Positions 36,564 through 44,946 are shown, counted from the first letter of the stretch. The stretch is DNA of 64,000 bases from Lachnospira sp. (GCA_017621205.1 JAGATQ010000030.1:1-64000); one strand, 5' to 3'. Numbers and translations: made by a program. Notes: generated by a model from the sequence alone, not told the origin.

Positions 36564-37550
36564 TTATTCCTGTTCCATTAGAAAGTCATAGTAATCTGCA
36601 TATTTGGTATCTTTTTCTTCCACAACCTTAATTGCTGTTCTTGGGTGCTGGTTTAATCTCCCGGTTAGCAGATACGGAATATCATATCCCCAGACGGCAC
36701 CGTTCTTCTTTAAATCCAGCATGTAATCTTCAATAAATTTCAGGATTGGCTTCAGTTTATATTTCGGGTTCTTTAGGAAGCTAACCAAAAGCTCTAACGA
36801 GCAGTTGCCAGCCCCACGTCCCATCTCCGCCATGGTGGCATCAAGAAGATTCACACCACCCGCAACGCATTCGATGGTGTTGGCGAAGGCAAGCTGCTGG
36901 TTATTGTGGGCATGAATACCGATTGTCTTATGGTATTTCTCGCCAATCGCCATATATTTTTCCGCAAGCCTTCTCATCTGTTCCGGATAGATAGAGCCAT
37001 AGCTGTCTACAATATAGATAGCATCTACGTTGCTTTTGCCAAGCATCTCAAGTGCGGTATCAATATCCTCCTCCTGTGCAGTGGAGATAGCCATAATATT
37101 ACAGGTGGTTTCATAGCCCTTGGCATGAATATCCTCAATCATATCCAAGGCAACGGGCATGGTATGAATATAGGTTGCCACCCGCACCATATCAATGACG
37201 CTTTCAGAACGGGGTAAAATATCCTGCTTATAGTTACAGCGACCGACATCTGCCATAATGCTTATCTTCATATCGGTATCGTTGTCACCGACAATACTAC
37301 GCAGGTCCTGTTCGTCACAGAATTTCCATTTGCCAAATTTATCTACATCGAATTGTTCCTTGTCTGCTTTATAGCCAAACTCCATATAGTCAATACCGGC
37401 TTTTAAGTTTGCCCGGTAAAGAGCCTTAATAAATTCATCTGAAAAATAAAAATTGTTTACCAGCCCGCCGTCACGGATGGTTGCATCTAATACCTTAATC
37501 TCCGGACGATAGTGCATAAGTCCGTTGTTTCCCTTTTTGTTGTTCAACAT
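36564..37550 (-). CDS. HMGL-like aldolase (DmpG/homocitrate-synthase-type TIM barrel)
   Basis: 328 residues. The metal/carboxylate-binding motif is VLDATIRDGGLVNN near residue 20, the central strand is IYIVDSYGS, and HAHNNQ supplies the metal-binding histidines. These are the signatures of the pyruvate-aldolase/DRE-TIM superfamily. Members near sugar-biosynthesis genes act on nucleotide-linked sugars, others on 4-hydroxy-2-oxovalerate. The substrate cannot be decided here, as there are no pathway neighbours. RBS GGGAGGAAG gives the start. Confidence 0.82.
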   Translation of the reverse strand: MLNNKKGNNGLMHYRPEIKVLDATIRDGGLVNNFYFSDEFIKALYRANLKAGIDYMEFGYKADKEQFDVDKFGKWKFCDEQDLRSIVGDNDTDMKISIMADVGRCNYKQDILPRSESVIDMVRVATYIHTMPVALDMIEDIHAKGYETTCNIMAISTAQEEDIDTALEMLGKSNVDAIYIVDSYGSIYPEQMRRLAEKYMAIGEKYHKTIGIHAHNNQQLAFANTIECVAGGVNLLDATMAEMGRGAGNCSLELLVSFLKNPKYKLKPILKFIEDYMLDLKKNGAVWGYDIPYLLTGRLNQHPRTAIKVVEEKDTKYADYYDFLMEQE

Positions 37551-38439
37551 AATCTTCCTCCCAATCTTGTATTCCCTTTTTTGTATCCCTATTCTAGCAT
37601 AGGTGTATCGGTTTTACAACAGGAAATTTTATTGCTTTAAAGGGATAAAGTAAGCGGGTCACCATTGCTCCCAATTGTATCATAACTAGCTGGTTTTATG
37701 ATGTATTAGTTACTAACCTTTGTCAAAGTAATACTGGTATTACTATTGTCAGGTAATTGAGTATATAAGCTTTTTGCCGGATACCACTGACCATTTTACC
37801 TTTTTTAAGGTGTTCTTTACAAATAGTTTTTATTTTTACCAGCAAACAGTGTCAATGTCTTTGCACCTAATTTCGAATTTTTTTGCGACATGTGTGGTAT
37901 GTACAACCGGATATAGACCCATAAGTAGGATTATTGTAATTGCAAATGCAAATAGTCCTGTTGTCAATCAATTTTATGCTTTATAAAAGCCTGTAACCTA
38001 CCATCGTATGCTGTTAATAAAGATGTGTCATTTAGTGCAGCGGTAAATGATAGTATAAAAGAATATATGGTGGAGGATAGAGTAGAGCAAAAGATATTTG
38101 CATCACTGGATAAGACACTGACAAGACTGCGTTTAGGGACATCCACCACAGATAAAAATTCATAAATTATTATTGAGATATTAAATGGGATGTGTAATTC
38201 ATTTGACGTGACTTCCATGTTGACCAACGTGTACGAGACAAGCGGCATAGCTACTGCCAGAATTGAAATTAATAACCGGGTGGCAAATTTTAAGCAGCAA
38301 ATGACTTATATTTTTTTGATTTGTGCGGTTTTAAATGAAGATGATGAACAGATAGTAAATATGGGATGTTGGATAATAATGATAGTATTTTTATCCTTAT
38401 ACTTAATGTGTTTAATGAGGCAATGATGCCCAGATGAAA
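37551..38439. other. Gene-poor stretch with no confident gene
   Basis: 889 bp, AT-rich. Small frames on both strands (for example 38190-38426 plus) lack convincing RBS, domains or composition. A stretch at about 38020-38163 encodes an amphipathic peptide (VNDSIKEYMVEDRVEQKIF) with no start codon and may be a degraded gene end. The aldolase promoter must lie in 37551-37700. Confidence 0.4.
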
Positions 38440-38471
38440 AAATAAAGTGGTTCATCTGAACCACTTTATTT
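38440..38471 (-). terminator. Perfect palindromic terminator of the 54-residue peptide gene
   Basis: A 15-bp perfect stem with a 2-bp centre. Its core AAGTGGTTCA-2-TGAACCACTT recurs at 38698-38719 on the other side of the small gene. On the minus strand the stem is followed by a T-rich run, and the gene's stop codon lies inside it. Confidence 0.75.
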
Positions 38472-38630
38472 GATAATACCTTTTTTATTATTAAATAATT
38501 GATAAATAGCAAATCCAATAATACCGAATATTATAATTTTTGTGCTGGATGAAGGAAACCCCAGTATTTGTAAAAAGCCTTTATATGTAGTGAATAAACA
38601 GTCTATTAATGAAATAATCCATGAATCCAT
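38466..38630 (-). CDS. 54-residue membrane peptide
   Basis: This short frame was read by eye: MDSWIISLIDCLFTTYKG at the N-terminus, then FGIIGFAIYQLFNNKKGIIK at the C-terminus. It has an excellent RBS (AGGAGG, 7 bp before ATG 38630), a -10 TATAAT (38663-38658) with a weak TTTACT -35 at 17 bp, and its own terminator, so it is a complete transcription unit of about 200 nt. The hydrophobic C-terminal half with a lysine end suits a small membrane protein or toxin-like peptide. The family is not recognised. Confidence 0.65.
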   Translation of the reverse strand: MDSWIISLIDCLFTTYKGFLQILGFPSSSTKIIIFGIIGFAIYQLFNNKKGIIK

Positions 38631-38657
38631 GAAACAGCCTCCTTTCAGTACAGACTT

Positions 38658-38686
38658 ATTATAAACTATATTTTGTTAAAAGTAAA
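38658..38686 (-). promoter_or_regulatory. Candidate promoter of the 54-residue peptide gene
   Basis: Minus-strand TATAAT (38663-38658) with TTTACT 17 bp upstream. It is well placed for transcription of the short gene. Confidence 0.5.
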
Positions 38687-38697
38687 ATAAATTTTTT

Positions 38698-38722
38698 AAG
38701 TGGTTCAGATGAACCACTTTTT
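38698..38722. repeat. Second copy of the AAGTGGTTCA palindrome
   Basis: AAGTGGTTCA-2-TGAACCACTT (38698-38719), followed by T's on the plus strand. It is the same core as the terminator at 38440-38471, so the peptide gene is bracketed by two copies. Confidence 0.8.
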
Positions 38723-38738
38723 CAAAAGGAATGATTAT

Positions 38739-38870
38739 TTGACTAAATCAGCAGTAAACATCATGACAGAATTTATAACAACAGCAGGAGCCAAAAAGAA
38801 TGGGCAGACTTTTTCTGGATACATTGATTATAAAATAAGAAAGCAACGAGGAAGGAAGAAAGCTGTTGTT
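38739..38870 (+). pseudogene. Possible N-terminal remnant of a relaxase (MobP-like)
   Basis: From TTG 38739 (AAAGGA upstream) the frame reads LTKSAVNIMTEFITTAGAKK followed by FSGYIDY, a pattern I associate with the start of MobP2-type relaxases. Similarity ends after about 40 residues and the rest of the frame is antisense to another remnant. This is a weak call. Confidence 0.25.
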
Positions 38871-39045
38871 GCTAATTTGACAGATTTGCCTTTCACTATA
38901 ATAACATTCTTTTTGCTAGCAGAAAGGCTGCTTGCAACCGTCACTTTTTATCTTTTACCTTTGCTGCATTTGCCGGAACAAATGAGTCGGAAAAAATTAA
39001 AGTGACTACAAGCATAAATGTCATAATCTTTGATTTTGTCTTTAT
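38834..39045 (-). pseudogene. Broken gene for a secreted Ig-like (Big_2-type) protein
   Basis: Behind a good RBS (GGAGGT, 39052-39057) lies an ATA where a start is expected (39045). It is followed by a signal peptide KTKSKIMTFMLVVTLIF...VPANAA and a TGA after KVKDKK. In another frame the sequence continues as SASKKNVIIVKGKSVKLATTA, typical of bacterial Ig-like domains. Start loss plus frameshift and truncation mark it as a pseudogene. Confidence 0.45.
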
Positions 39046-39203
39046 CTTAAGACCTCCTTTAATGATTGGTTGTGGGTAATTTAATGAATTTTACCTTATT
39101 CTATAAAAATCTCCCCATGAAATTGTTTTGTTCCCACATCTTATATAAAGTATCATATTTATCTAATATTACAAGAAAATATCATGTTAAGCACGACGCA
39201 CTG

Positions 39204-39223
39204 TTGTATAGTATTAGATACAA
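39204..39223. promoter_or_regulatory. Inverted repeat upstream of the XRE remnant
   Basis: TTGTAT-N8-ATACAA, about 65 bp before the XRE gene start. It is operator-like and its function is unproven. Confidence 0.35.
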
Positions 39224-39285
39224 TAGAATAAAGAGAAGATAGTTAAGTATACTAATAGGATGTACAACAAAGACTGGATGGTGGT

Positions 39286-39504
39286 ATGATGAAAGAACAA
39301 TTTTCTATACGTCTGGTGGAGTTTAGAAGTCAGAAGGGTGTCTCTGCAAGGGATATTAGCCCACATGATTTTTTTGATTTTACCTCGCCTCGTTCGCACG
39401 AATTGAGTAATATTATAGAAAATATGAAAGAATTGGATGAACAGCGGTTATGCGCATTAGAGGTTATTACACGTGGCTTAGGAAAGAATAAACATAGTAA
39501 GTAA
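39286..39504 (+). pseudogene. XRE-family regulator gene with internal in-frame deletion
   Basis: 72 residues. The N-terminus FSIRLVEFRSQKGVSARD and the C-terminus ISPHDFFDF...LCALEVITRGL match the two ends of a common Lachnospiraceae XRE protein of roughly 110 residues. The part between, which holds the recognition helix (the usual MSLSLGQSPGYINNIENGK region), is missing, with the frame preserved. DNA binding is therefore unlikely. It may still be expressed; GGTGG precedes the ATG. Confidence 0.65.
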
Positions 39505-39543
39505 AAAGGAATATCAATCCATATAAATTTTACAATTCTATGA

Positions 39544-39572
39544 TTGACTAGAACGAATAATTGCCTTATAAT
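39544..39572 (+). promoter_or_regulatory. Sigma-A promoter of the DUF3800 leader RNA
   Basis: TTGACT (39544-39549), a 17-bp spacer, TATAAT (39567-39572). The predicted start is near 39579-39580, just before the structured leader. It is the best-matching promoter of this region. Confidence 0.8.
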
Positions 39573-39578
39573 TAACAT

Positions 39579-39663
39579 ACAATAAATCAGCAGCGTTGCT
39601 GAACGGGCTGGTCGAAAGACCCTGGTCCATCTACCGGCAGGGAAGTTCCCTGCCACTTTTTTT
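39579..39663 (+). ncRNA. Structured RNA upstream of DUF3800 gene (DUF3800-type RNA motif)
   Basis: It contains three hairpins in order: TCAGCA/TGCTGA (39587-39602); GGTC-GAAA-GACC with a GNRA-like loop (39610-39621); and GGCAGGGA/TCCCTGCC (39636-39654) followed by seven T's, an intrinsic terminator. Comparative work (Weinberg and colleagues, 2017) described several RNA motifs lying directly upstream of DUF3800 genes. Which class this is cannot be told here. A promoter precedes it, so a discrete RNA of about 85 nt is expected. Confidence 0.7.
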
Positions 39664-39676
39664 GGAGACTTTATTT

Positions 39677-40360
39677 ATGAAAGAATTGAGCATTTTTGTT
39701 GATGAAAGCGGTGATTTCGGTCAATATAATCACCACTCTCCGTATTATATCATTACTATGGTTTTTCATAATCAGAACGATGACATCACTAACGACATAG
39801 AAAAATTTAATAAAGAGCTTGCCCTGCTTGGCTTTGACAAACAACATTGTGTACATAATGGTCCCATCATTCGTCGGGAACATCCATATGAACATATGGA
39901 CATTAGAGAACGCCGGCAGATTTTCAATAAAATGGTTGCCTTTACCCGTCAGTTGAATATTTCTTTCAAATGCTTCCACATTGAAAAGAAACATATCGCT
40001 GATACTATTGAAGCTTCTGGAAAACTGTCAAAACAACTTGCTTTTTTTATACGAGAGAACTACAATAAGTTTCTTGATTATGACAAAATCAAGGTTTATT
40101 ATGACAACGGACAAATTGAGCTCACACGCATCCTCTCCTCTGTATTGAATGCCCTGCTCCCGGAAGTTGAATTTCGGAAAGTGTTACCTTCCGAATACCG
40201 TCTATTCCAAGTGGCTGATTTAATCTGCACCTTAGAGCTCATACGCTTAAAAATGGAATCCAAAACTATATCCAAGCATGAAATGTCATTCTGGGGCAAA
40301 GAGAGTGATTTTAAAAAGAATTATTTAAAGCGTGTGTATCAAAAGAAATATCGTACATAA
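39677..40360 (+). CDS. DUF3800 protein (RNase H-like fold, predicted nuclease)
   Basis: 227 residues from ATG 39677 (GGAG 39664-39667; the longer frame from 39596 runs through the RNA leader). The hallmark SIFVDESGDFG lies at the N-terminus with the acidic DES, then YYIITMVF, a mid-protein KVYYDNGQ and a C-terminal VLPSEYRLFQVADLIC with the second Asp. These residues fit an RNase H-like active site. Such proteins are linked to mobile and defence regions but their biochemistry is unknown. It follows a promoter-RNA-terminator leader, so translation needs read-through or a second promoter. Confidence 0.85.
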   Translation: MKELSIFVDESGDFGQYNHHSPYYIITMVFHNQNDDITNDIEKFNKELALLGFDKQHCVHNGPIIRREHPYEHMDIRERRQIFNKMVAFTRQLNISFKCFHIEKKHIADTIEASGKLSKQLAFFIRENYNKFLDYDKIKVYYDNGQIELTRILSSVLNALLPEVEFRKVLPSEYRLFQVADLICTLELIRLKMESKTISKHEMSFWGKESDFKKNYLKRVYQKKYRT

Positions 40361-40402
40361 AAGCCCAAAGTAGTATAGGCTTGTCTATTATAGACTTTTC
40401 AA

Positions 40403-40446
40403 AAGCGATGGTTTGCCTTCTTAACATAGTGCCTACCATCGCTTCA
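40403..40446. terminator. Bidirectional terminator-like hairpin
   Basis: GCGATGGT/ACCATCGC (40405-40412 with 40435-40442), flanked by AAAA and TT, lies between the convergent DUF3800 and glycosyltransferase genes. The loop is 22 nt. Confidence 0.6.
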
Positions 40447-40458
40447 TTTACTTCACAT

Positions 40459-41658
40459 CTACATTTCCTGACAATCTTGTGTGGCTGGTTTTGCATTATC
40501 CAAAATAAACTGTGCAGCCTGTTTTGCCCCGCCACAGGCTTTAAAGCCTTTGGAAATAGCAATCGCTTCTTTTTTGTAATGGTTATCGGAAAGCACCTCC
40601 TCCACTGTGCTTCGGATAATTTTGGCAGAGCCGGCTTTTAACATCCTGCCCGCGCCTAGCTGTGCTACACGATTGGCAACTCCCCGCTGTTCATTGGTCT
40701 GTGGGAATAATACCAGAGGAACCTCATAGTAGAGTGCCTCATTGACACTATTCATGCCACAGTGCGTGAGAAATACATCGGCCTGCTGTAACACCTCCAT
40801 CTGGTTTACGCTCGGCTTTACGGTAAAGTTGTCTGGAAGTCTGCCAAGTGCTGCTGGGTCAACGAGCTCCCCAATGGACATAATGACATGGTAATCAGAG
40901 TCTTTCAATGCCTCGATGCAATTTTGAAAAAATGTGGTTTGCTGGTTGTTTACGGTTCCCATGGAGATATAAATGGTTGTCTGTTTGGGCTTTTTTACTT
41001 CATAATCCAGCGGGCGGATGGATGGCCCCACAAAGACATATTTGTCCGAAAAGGTTTCCGAACATGGCTGGAATTCCGGCGAAGTATAAACAATCGTGTT
41101 CGTCTCATTGTCATTTTGTATCATAGATAAAACATTGTCTACAGGATAGCCCTTTTCGCTTAGGCGTGCAACTACCTTGTTGGCTTTTTTCATGGAAAAT
41201 AGCATGGAAAGCAGGCCGGAAGGCATTTGCTTCATCACTTTTGCAGAGTGTTTATTAAAGGCAAAGGTGGTAGTGGAGGAGACGAAGGGAATCTGAAGCT
41301 TTAATGCTGCCAGTTTACCCCACGTTGCCACGGAATCTGCCACGACAACATCCGGTTCCCACGCCGCTAATTCCTGTAGGATGGCTTCATCCATTGCCAG
41401 AGTGGTATTGACAATCAACTCTGTAGAAAAGACAATATCCTTGCCAACACGGTCGGCATCCTCCGGTTTCAGGTTCATCTGGTTATCATACTTATCGCAG
41501 GAAATGTAGTGGGCTCCGGTGCTTTCGATTTTGTCCTTCATAATATCATAGGAATAGTACCATACCTCGTGTCCCTGCTGTACCAGCTCCTTTACAACGC
41601 CTAAGGTTGGGTTGGTATGTCCGTGTGCCGGAATACAGAAAAATGCAATTTTACTCAT
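40459..41658 (-). CDS. MGT-family glycosyltransferase (GT1, macrolide/UDP-glucosyl type)
   Basis: 399 residues, GT-B fold: N-terminal acceptor domain starting IAFFCIPAHGHTNPTLGVVKEL with the catalytic His of PAHGH; C-terminal donor domain with VFLTHCGMNSVNEALYYEVPLVLFPQTNEQ (nucleotide-sugar signature). Family members glucosylate macrolides, flavonoids or lipids; the acceptor is unknown. RBS AAGGAGGGAG. Its 16 bp downstream neighbour on the same strand is the XRE-AbrB gene, which lies upstream and probably forms one transcript with it. A copy of its 5' end is at 47880. Confidence 0.88.
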   Translation of the reverse strand: MSKIAFFCIPAHGHTNPTLGVVKELVQQGHEVWYYSYDIMKDKIESTGAHYISCDKYDNQMNLKPEDADRVGKDIVFSTELIVNTTLAMDEAILQELAAWEPDVVVADSVATWGKLAALKLQIPFVSSTTTFAFNKHSAKVMKQMPSGLLSMLFSMKKANKVVARLSEKGYPVDNVLSMIQNDNETNTIVYTSPEFQPCSETFSDKYVFVGPSIRPLDYEVKKPKQTTIYISMGTVNNQQTTFFQNCIEALKDSDYHVIMSIGELVDPAALGRLPDNFTVKPSVNQMEVLQQADVFLTHCGMNSVNEALYYEVPLVLFPQTNEQRGVANRVAQLGAGRMLKAGSAKIIRSTVEEVLSDNHYKKEAIAISKGFKACGGAKQAAQFILDNAKPATQDCQEM

Positions 41659-41673
41659 GTGTAAGCTCCCTTC

Positions 41674-42102
41674 TTATTCAGAATATATTCCACTTTTTAT
41701 ATGGTTTATGAGTTCTAACAGATTCTCCTCTTTGATGAGTGCAAGCCCCTGTTCTTCGTCTCCAAGGACAATCAGATTGTCTCCCGGATGCAGGTTAAAT
41801 ATATCCCTTGCCTTTTTAGGAATCACAATCTGTCCCCGTTCTCCTATCGTAGTGTTACCAAAAATATGCTTTCCCTTAGGTGCAATCGGGATTCCGTAAT
41901 GTTCGTCGGGAGAGTAATGAACTAAATCATCAATGGTTACTTCGTATAATCTGGCAAGGGCAATTACATTGGTTAAATCGGGGGTAGTCTCTCCGCTTTC
42001 CCATTTGGATAATGCCTGTCTTGTAACGCCGATTTGTCCTGCTACTGTTTCCTGGGATAGTCCCCGAACCTTTCGAAGGGCAGCTAAGTTCTCGCTAATC
42101 AT
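41674..42102 (-). CDS. XRE-AbrB fusion transcriptional regulator
   Basis: 142 residues from ATG 42102 (GATGAGG RBS; ATG 42120 lacks one). Residues 1-60 form an HTH_3 domain (RKVRGLSQETVAGQIGVTRQALSKWE). Residues 75-125 form an AbrB/SpoVT swapped-hairpin domain (GERGQIVIPKKARDIFNLHPGDNLIVL). Two DNA-binding modules in one chain. It sits 15 bp upstream of the glycosyltransferase gene and likely controls it or itself. Confidence 0.88.
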   Translation of the reverse strand: MISENLAALRKVRGLSQETVAGQIGVTRQALSKWESGETTPDLTNVIALARLYEVTIDDLVHYSPDEHYGIPIAPKGKHIFGNTTIGERGQIVIPKKARDIFNLHPGDNLIVLGDEEQGLALIKEENLLELINHIKSGIYSE

Positions 42103-42173
42103 ATTTACCTCATCTTTCATACTTATGTTTGTTATTGTTTACATTATAATGGTTTAGAACGAGTCCGTCTACC

Positions 42174-42216
42174 AACCAGCACAAACATTTTAATATGGAA
42201 AATGTTTGTGCTGGTT
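42174..42216. repeat. Perfect 18-bp inverted repeat
   Basis: AACCAGCACAAACATTTT, a 7-bp loop, and its exact complement, between the AraC gene end (42243) and the XRE-AbrB gene start. No T run follows on the minus strand after the stem, so it could be a transcription barrier or an operator. It lies just upstream of the XRE-AbrB promoter region. Confidence 0.7.
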
Positions 42217-42242
42217 GCACAAGGCTTTTGAGTAACCGCAAA

Positions 42243-43124
42243 TTATTGCAGCTTCTTTATAAAAGAGAGCGGTGTGATATGGTATTTTTTCTTGAATGCT
42301 CTGTGAAAGTAGGAAAGATTGCGAAAGCCTACGGATAGAGAAACATCAAGAATGGAAGAGTTTCCCTGTTTAAACAGCTCCACAGATTTTTCCAGCCGAA
42401 GATTGTTAATATATTCCACACAGGTCATATTCATATGTTTTTTAAAAAACCGCATAAAATGATAATCACTAAAATAGCATAGCTTTGCCAGCTCGGAGAT
42501 GGAAATGGTTTCGGCATAGTGGAGTTCAATATAGTCAAGTACTTGTTTTAATTTATCGGAGGAGGTTACCATATCGGAGGAGCTGATTTTTTCACTGTAG
42601 GGAAGCAGTAGAAAAATCGCCTGTAAAAGCTGGGCTTTCAGGGCAAGCTCGTAACCAAGGACCCGTTCATTATATAGGGAAGCAATCTCATAAAAGCAAT
42701 CCCGTAAAGCACTATAGGCAGGATGCTTTGGTGTAATCAGATACGGCATGGCAAATTCCTGATGCAATAGTGGTGTGAGATAGCGGGTAGAACAGATGTC
42801 GGTAGCATTTCCTCCTAAAAAATTAATATGAAATACATAGGTTTCTGAAACTGTTTTTTCACAGGAACCTATGGAAATAGAATGAAGCAGCAGAGGTGGT
42901 ATAAATAAGATATCTCCTTCAGATACTTCATAATGAACCAAATCAATCTGATAAAAACAATTGCCCTTGGTAATCAAGGTAAGCTCCGCTTCTTCGTGCC
43001 AATGGGTAGTAATAACACAATCCGTGGGGGTAAGCTTCGTAATATATTTTTGTACAGGGAAAAAGGTTTCCCCATGCTTGGCTTTTTCTTTTTGCTCTAA
43101 GGCGAGTGAATGCAGCTTTTTCAT
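42243..43124 (-). CDS. AraC-family regulator with cupin sensor
   Basis: 293 residues from ATG 43124 (AGGAGG at 8 bp). The N-terminal cupin-like domain (THWHEEAELTLITKGNCFYQI) senses a ligand. The C-terminus holds two helix-turn-helix motifs (ISELAKLCYFSDYHFMRFFKKHMN and SILDVSLSVGFRNLSYFHRAFKKKYHITP). It is divergent from the GH13 glucosidase gene 137 bp away, so it most likely regulates sugar use through that gene. Confidence 0.9.
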   Translation of the reverse strand: MKKLHSLALEQKEKAKHGETFFPVQKYITKLTPTDCVITTHWHEEAELTLITKGNCFYQIDLVHYEVSEGDILFIPPLLLHSISIGSCEKTVSETYVFHINFLGGNATDICSTRYLTPLLHQEFAMPYLITPKHPAYSALRDCFYEIASLYNERVLGYELALKAQLLQAIFLLLPYSEKISSSDMVTSSDKLKQVLDYIELHYAETISISELAKLCYFSDYHFMRFFKKHMNMTCVEYINNLRLEKSVELFKQGNSSILDVSLSVGFRNLSYFHRAFKKKYHITPLSFIKKLQ

Positions 43125-43261
43125 AGTCTTCCTCCTAATATGCGAAGAGCAGGATTGTGTTATAACAGGCAAATATAATGCAAGAAAAAGGAATATTTTC
43201 AAGCTATAATAGCAGTATAATACAAATAAAAAAATCTTACAACAAAAAGGAGGAGAAGCTG

Positions 43262-44938
43262 ATGAAAAGAAAATGGTGGCATGATAAGGTAGCATATCAG
43301 ATTTATCCAAAGAGTTTTGTGGATACGAATGGAGACGGCATTGGAGATTTGCGGGGGATTATATCGAAGCTTGATTATTTAAAGGAGCTGGGGATTGATA
43401 TTATCTGGCTTTCGCCAATTTACAAGTCTCCCTTTGTAGACCAGGGCTATGATATTGCAGATTATTACGCAATTGCAGAGGAATTTGGGACGATGGAGGA
43501 ATTTGACGGATTGCTAAAAGAGGCAAAGAAGCGTGATATGTATATTATTATGGACTTGGTGATTAATCATTGTTCCGATAAGCATGTGTGGTTTCAAAAG
43601 GCACTGGCAGACCCCGAGGGGGAGTACGCTGATTATTTCTATTTCCGAAGGGGAAAGGATGGGAACCCGCCGAGTAATTACCGTTCTTACTTTGGGGGAA
43701 GCTGCTGGGAGAACGTGCCGGGAACAGACATGTATTATTTCCACATGTTTGCGAAGGAGCAACCAGATTTAAACTGGGAAAATGAAAGACTCAGACAGGA
43801 GCTTTATAATATGATAAACTGGTGGCTCGAAAAGGGTCTGGCAGGCTTTCGTATTGATGCCATCATCAATATCAAGAAGAATCTTGCATTTCCTGATTTT
43901 GAGCCGGATGGAACGGACGGCTTGGCAAGCTGTTGTAAGATGGTAGAGAGTGTGGACGGCGTTGGCGAACTGTTAGAGGATTTAAAGAAGCATACCTTTC
44001 AGAAATATGATGCATTTACCGTCGCAGAGGTATTTAATATGAAGGAAGAGGAGCTGAAAGAGTTCATTGGAGAGGAGGGGCATTTTTCTGCTATTTTTGA
44101 CTTTAGTGCCCATTCCTTAAGTGATGGAGAGCATGGCTGGTATGATGCGCCTTTGATGAATTTTAAGATATGGCGGAAGGCCATAATGGATGCCCAGCTT
44201 GAAGCACAAAGGTGCGGATTTAAGGCGAATATCATTGAAAACCATGATGAACCAAGGGGGGCATCCCGGTATTTGCCAGAGTATGCCAGAAACCCGGCGG
44301 GAATCAAGATGCTTGGAACCATAAGTGTGTTACTTCGGGGGATTCCTTTTATTTATCAGGGACAGGAAATCGGAATGCAAAATGTGGAGTGGGGCAGTAT
44401 TGAAGAATATGATGATATCAGTACGAAGGACCAGTACCATATTGCAAGGCAGGCAGGGCTTTCTGATGAAGAGGCATTAAAGGTCTGTGCAGGAATGAGC
44501 CGTGATAATGCCAGAACACCAATGCAATGGAGTGATAAAGAACATGCGGGCTTTACCACAGGAATGCCGTGGCTTAAGGTAAATGCCAATTATAAAGAAA
44601 TCAATGTAAAGAGTCAGGAGCAGGATGCAGATTCCGTACTTCATTATTACCGCCGTCTGGTGGCACTGCGGAAGAGCTTGGAATACAAAGAGGTATTTAT
44701 ATATGGGCAGTTTGTTCCAGTATATGAGGATACGGAAAGTATCATGGCGTTTTATCGTGTGGATGTGGAAAAGCGGATGTTAATCGCTGCTAATTTTGGA
44801 AGGGAAGCGGTAGAGGTAAAACTCGAATATCCAGTTCAGCGTGTTGTTTTGTCAAATTGTGAAAAGGTATTGGACAACGAAGAGCATACCCTTTGCCTTA
44901 AAAGCTGTGAGGTAGTGGTTATAGAATGTGGGGAGTAA
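43262..44938 (+). CDS. GH13 alpha-glucosidase (oligo-1,6-glucosidase-like)
   Basis: 558 residues from ATG 43262 (AAGGAGGAG). The catalytic barrel has region I DLVINHCSD, region II GFRIDAI with nucleophile Asp, region III VAEVF with general acid Glu, and region IV ENHDEPR. The QPDLNWEN segment is typical of alpha-1,4/1,6-glucosidases and trehalose-6-phosphate hydrolases. It lacks a signal peptide, so it acts inside the cell on imported isomalto- or malto-oligosaccharides or phosphorylated sugars. Regulated probably by the divergent AraC protein. Confidence 0.92.
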   Translation: MKRKWWHDKVAYQIYPKSFVDTNGDGIGDLRGIISKLDYLKELGIDIIWLSPIYKSPFVDQGYDIADYYAIAEEFGTMEEFDGLLKEAKKRDMYIIMDLVINHCSDKHVWFQKALADPEGEYADYFYFRRGKDGNPPSNYRSYFGGSCWENVPGTDMYYFHMFAKEQPDLNWENERLRQELYNMINWWLEKGLAGFRIDAIINIKKNLAFPDFEPDGTDGLASCCKMVESVDGVGELLEDLKKHTFQKYDAFTVAEVFNMKEEELKEFIGEEGHFSAIFDFSAHSLSDGEHGWYDAPLMNFKIWRKAIMDAQLEAQRCGFKANIIENHDEPRGASRYLPEYARNPAGIKMLGTISVLLRGIPFIYQGQEIGMQNVEWGSIEEYDDISTKDQYHIARQAGLSDEEALKVCAGMSRDNARTPMQWSDKEHAGFTTGMPWLKVNANYKEINVKSQEQDADSVLHYYRRLVALRKSLEYKEVFIYGQFVPVYEDTESIMAFYRVDVEKRMLIAANFGREAVEVKLEYPVQRVVLSNCEKVLDNEEHTLCLKSCEVVVIECGE

Positions 44939-44946
44939 TCGCTCCC

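Noticed and set aside
38190-38426. 78-codon frame in the gene-poor stretch
   Set aside because: No convincing RBS, no domain and low-complexity hydrophobic end; not supported as a gene.
39587-39660. Possible tRNA in the hairpin-rich region
   Set aside because: No cloverleaf with T-arm TTC and acceptor stem; it fits hairpins plus a terminator instead.
39596-39676. Longer N-terminus for the DUF3800 protein
   Set aside because: It would translate the structured RNA and terminator; ATG 39677 has a proper RBS and starts at the conserved domain.
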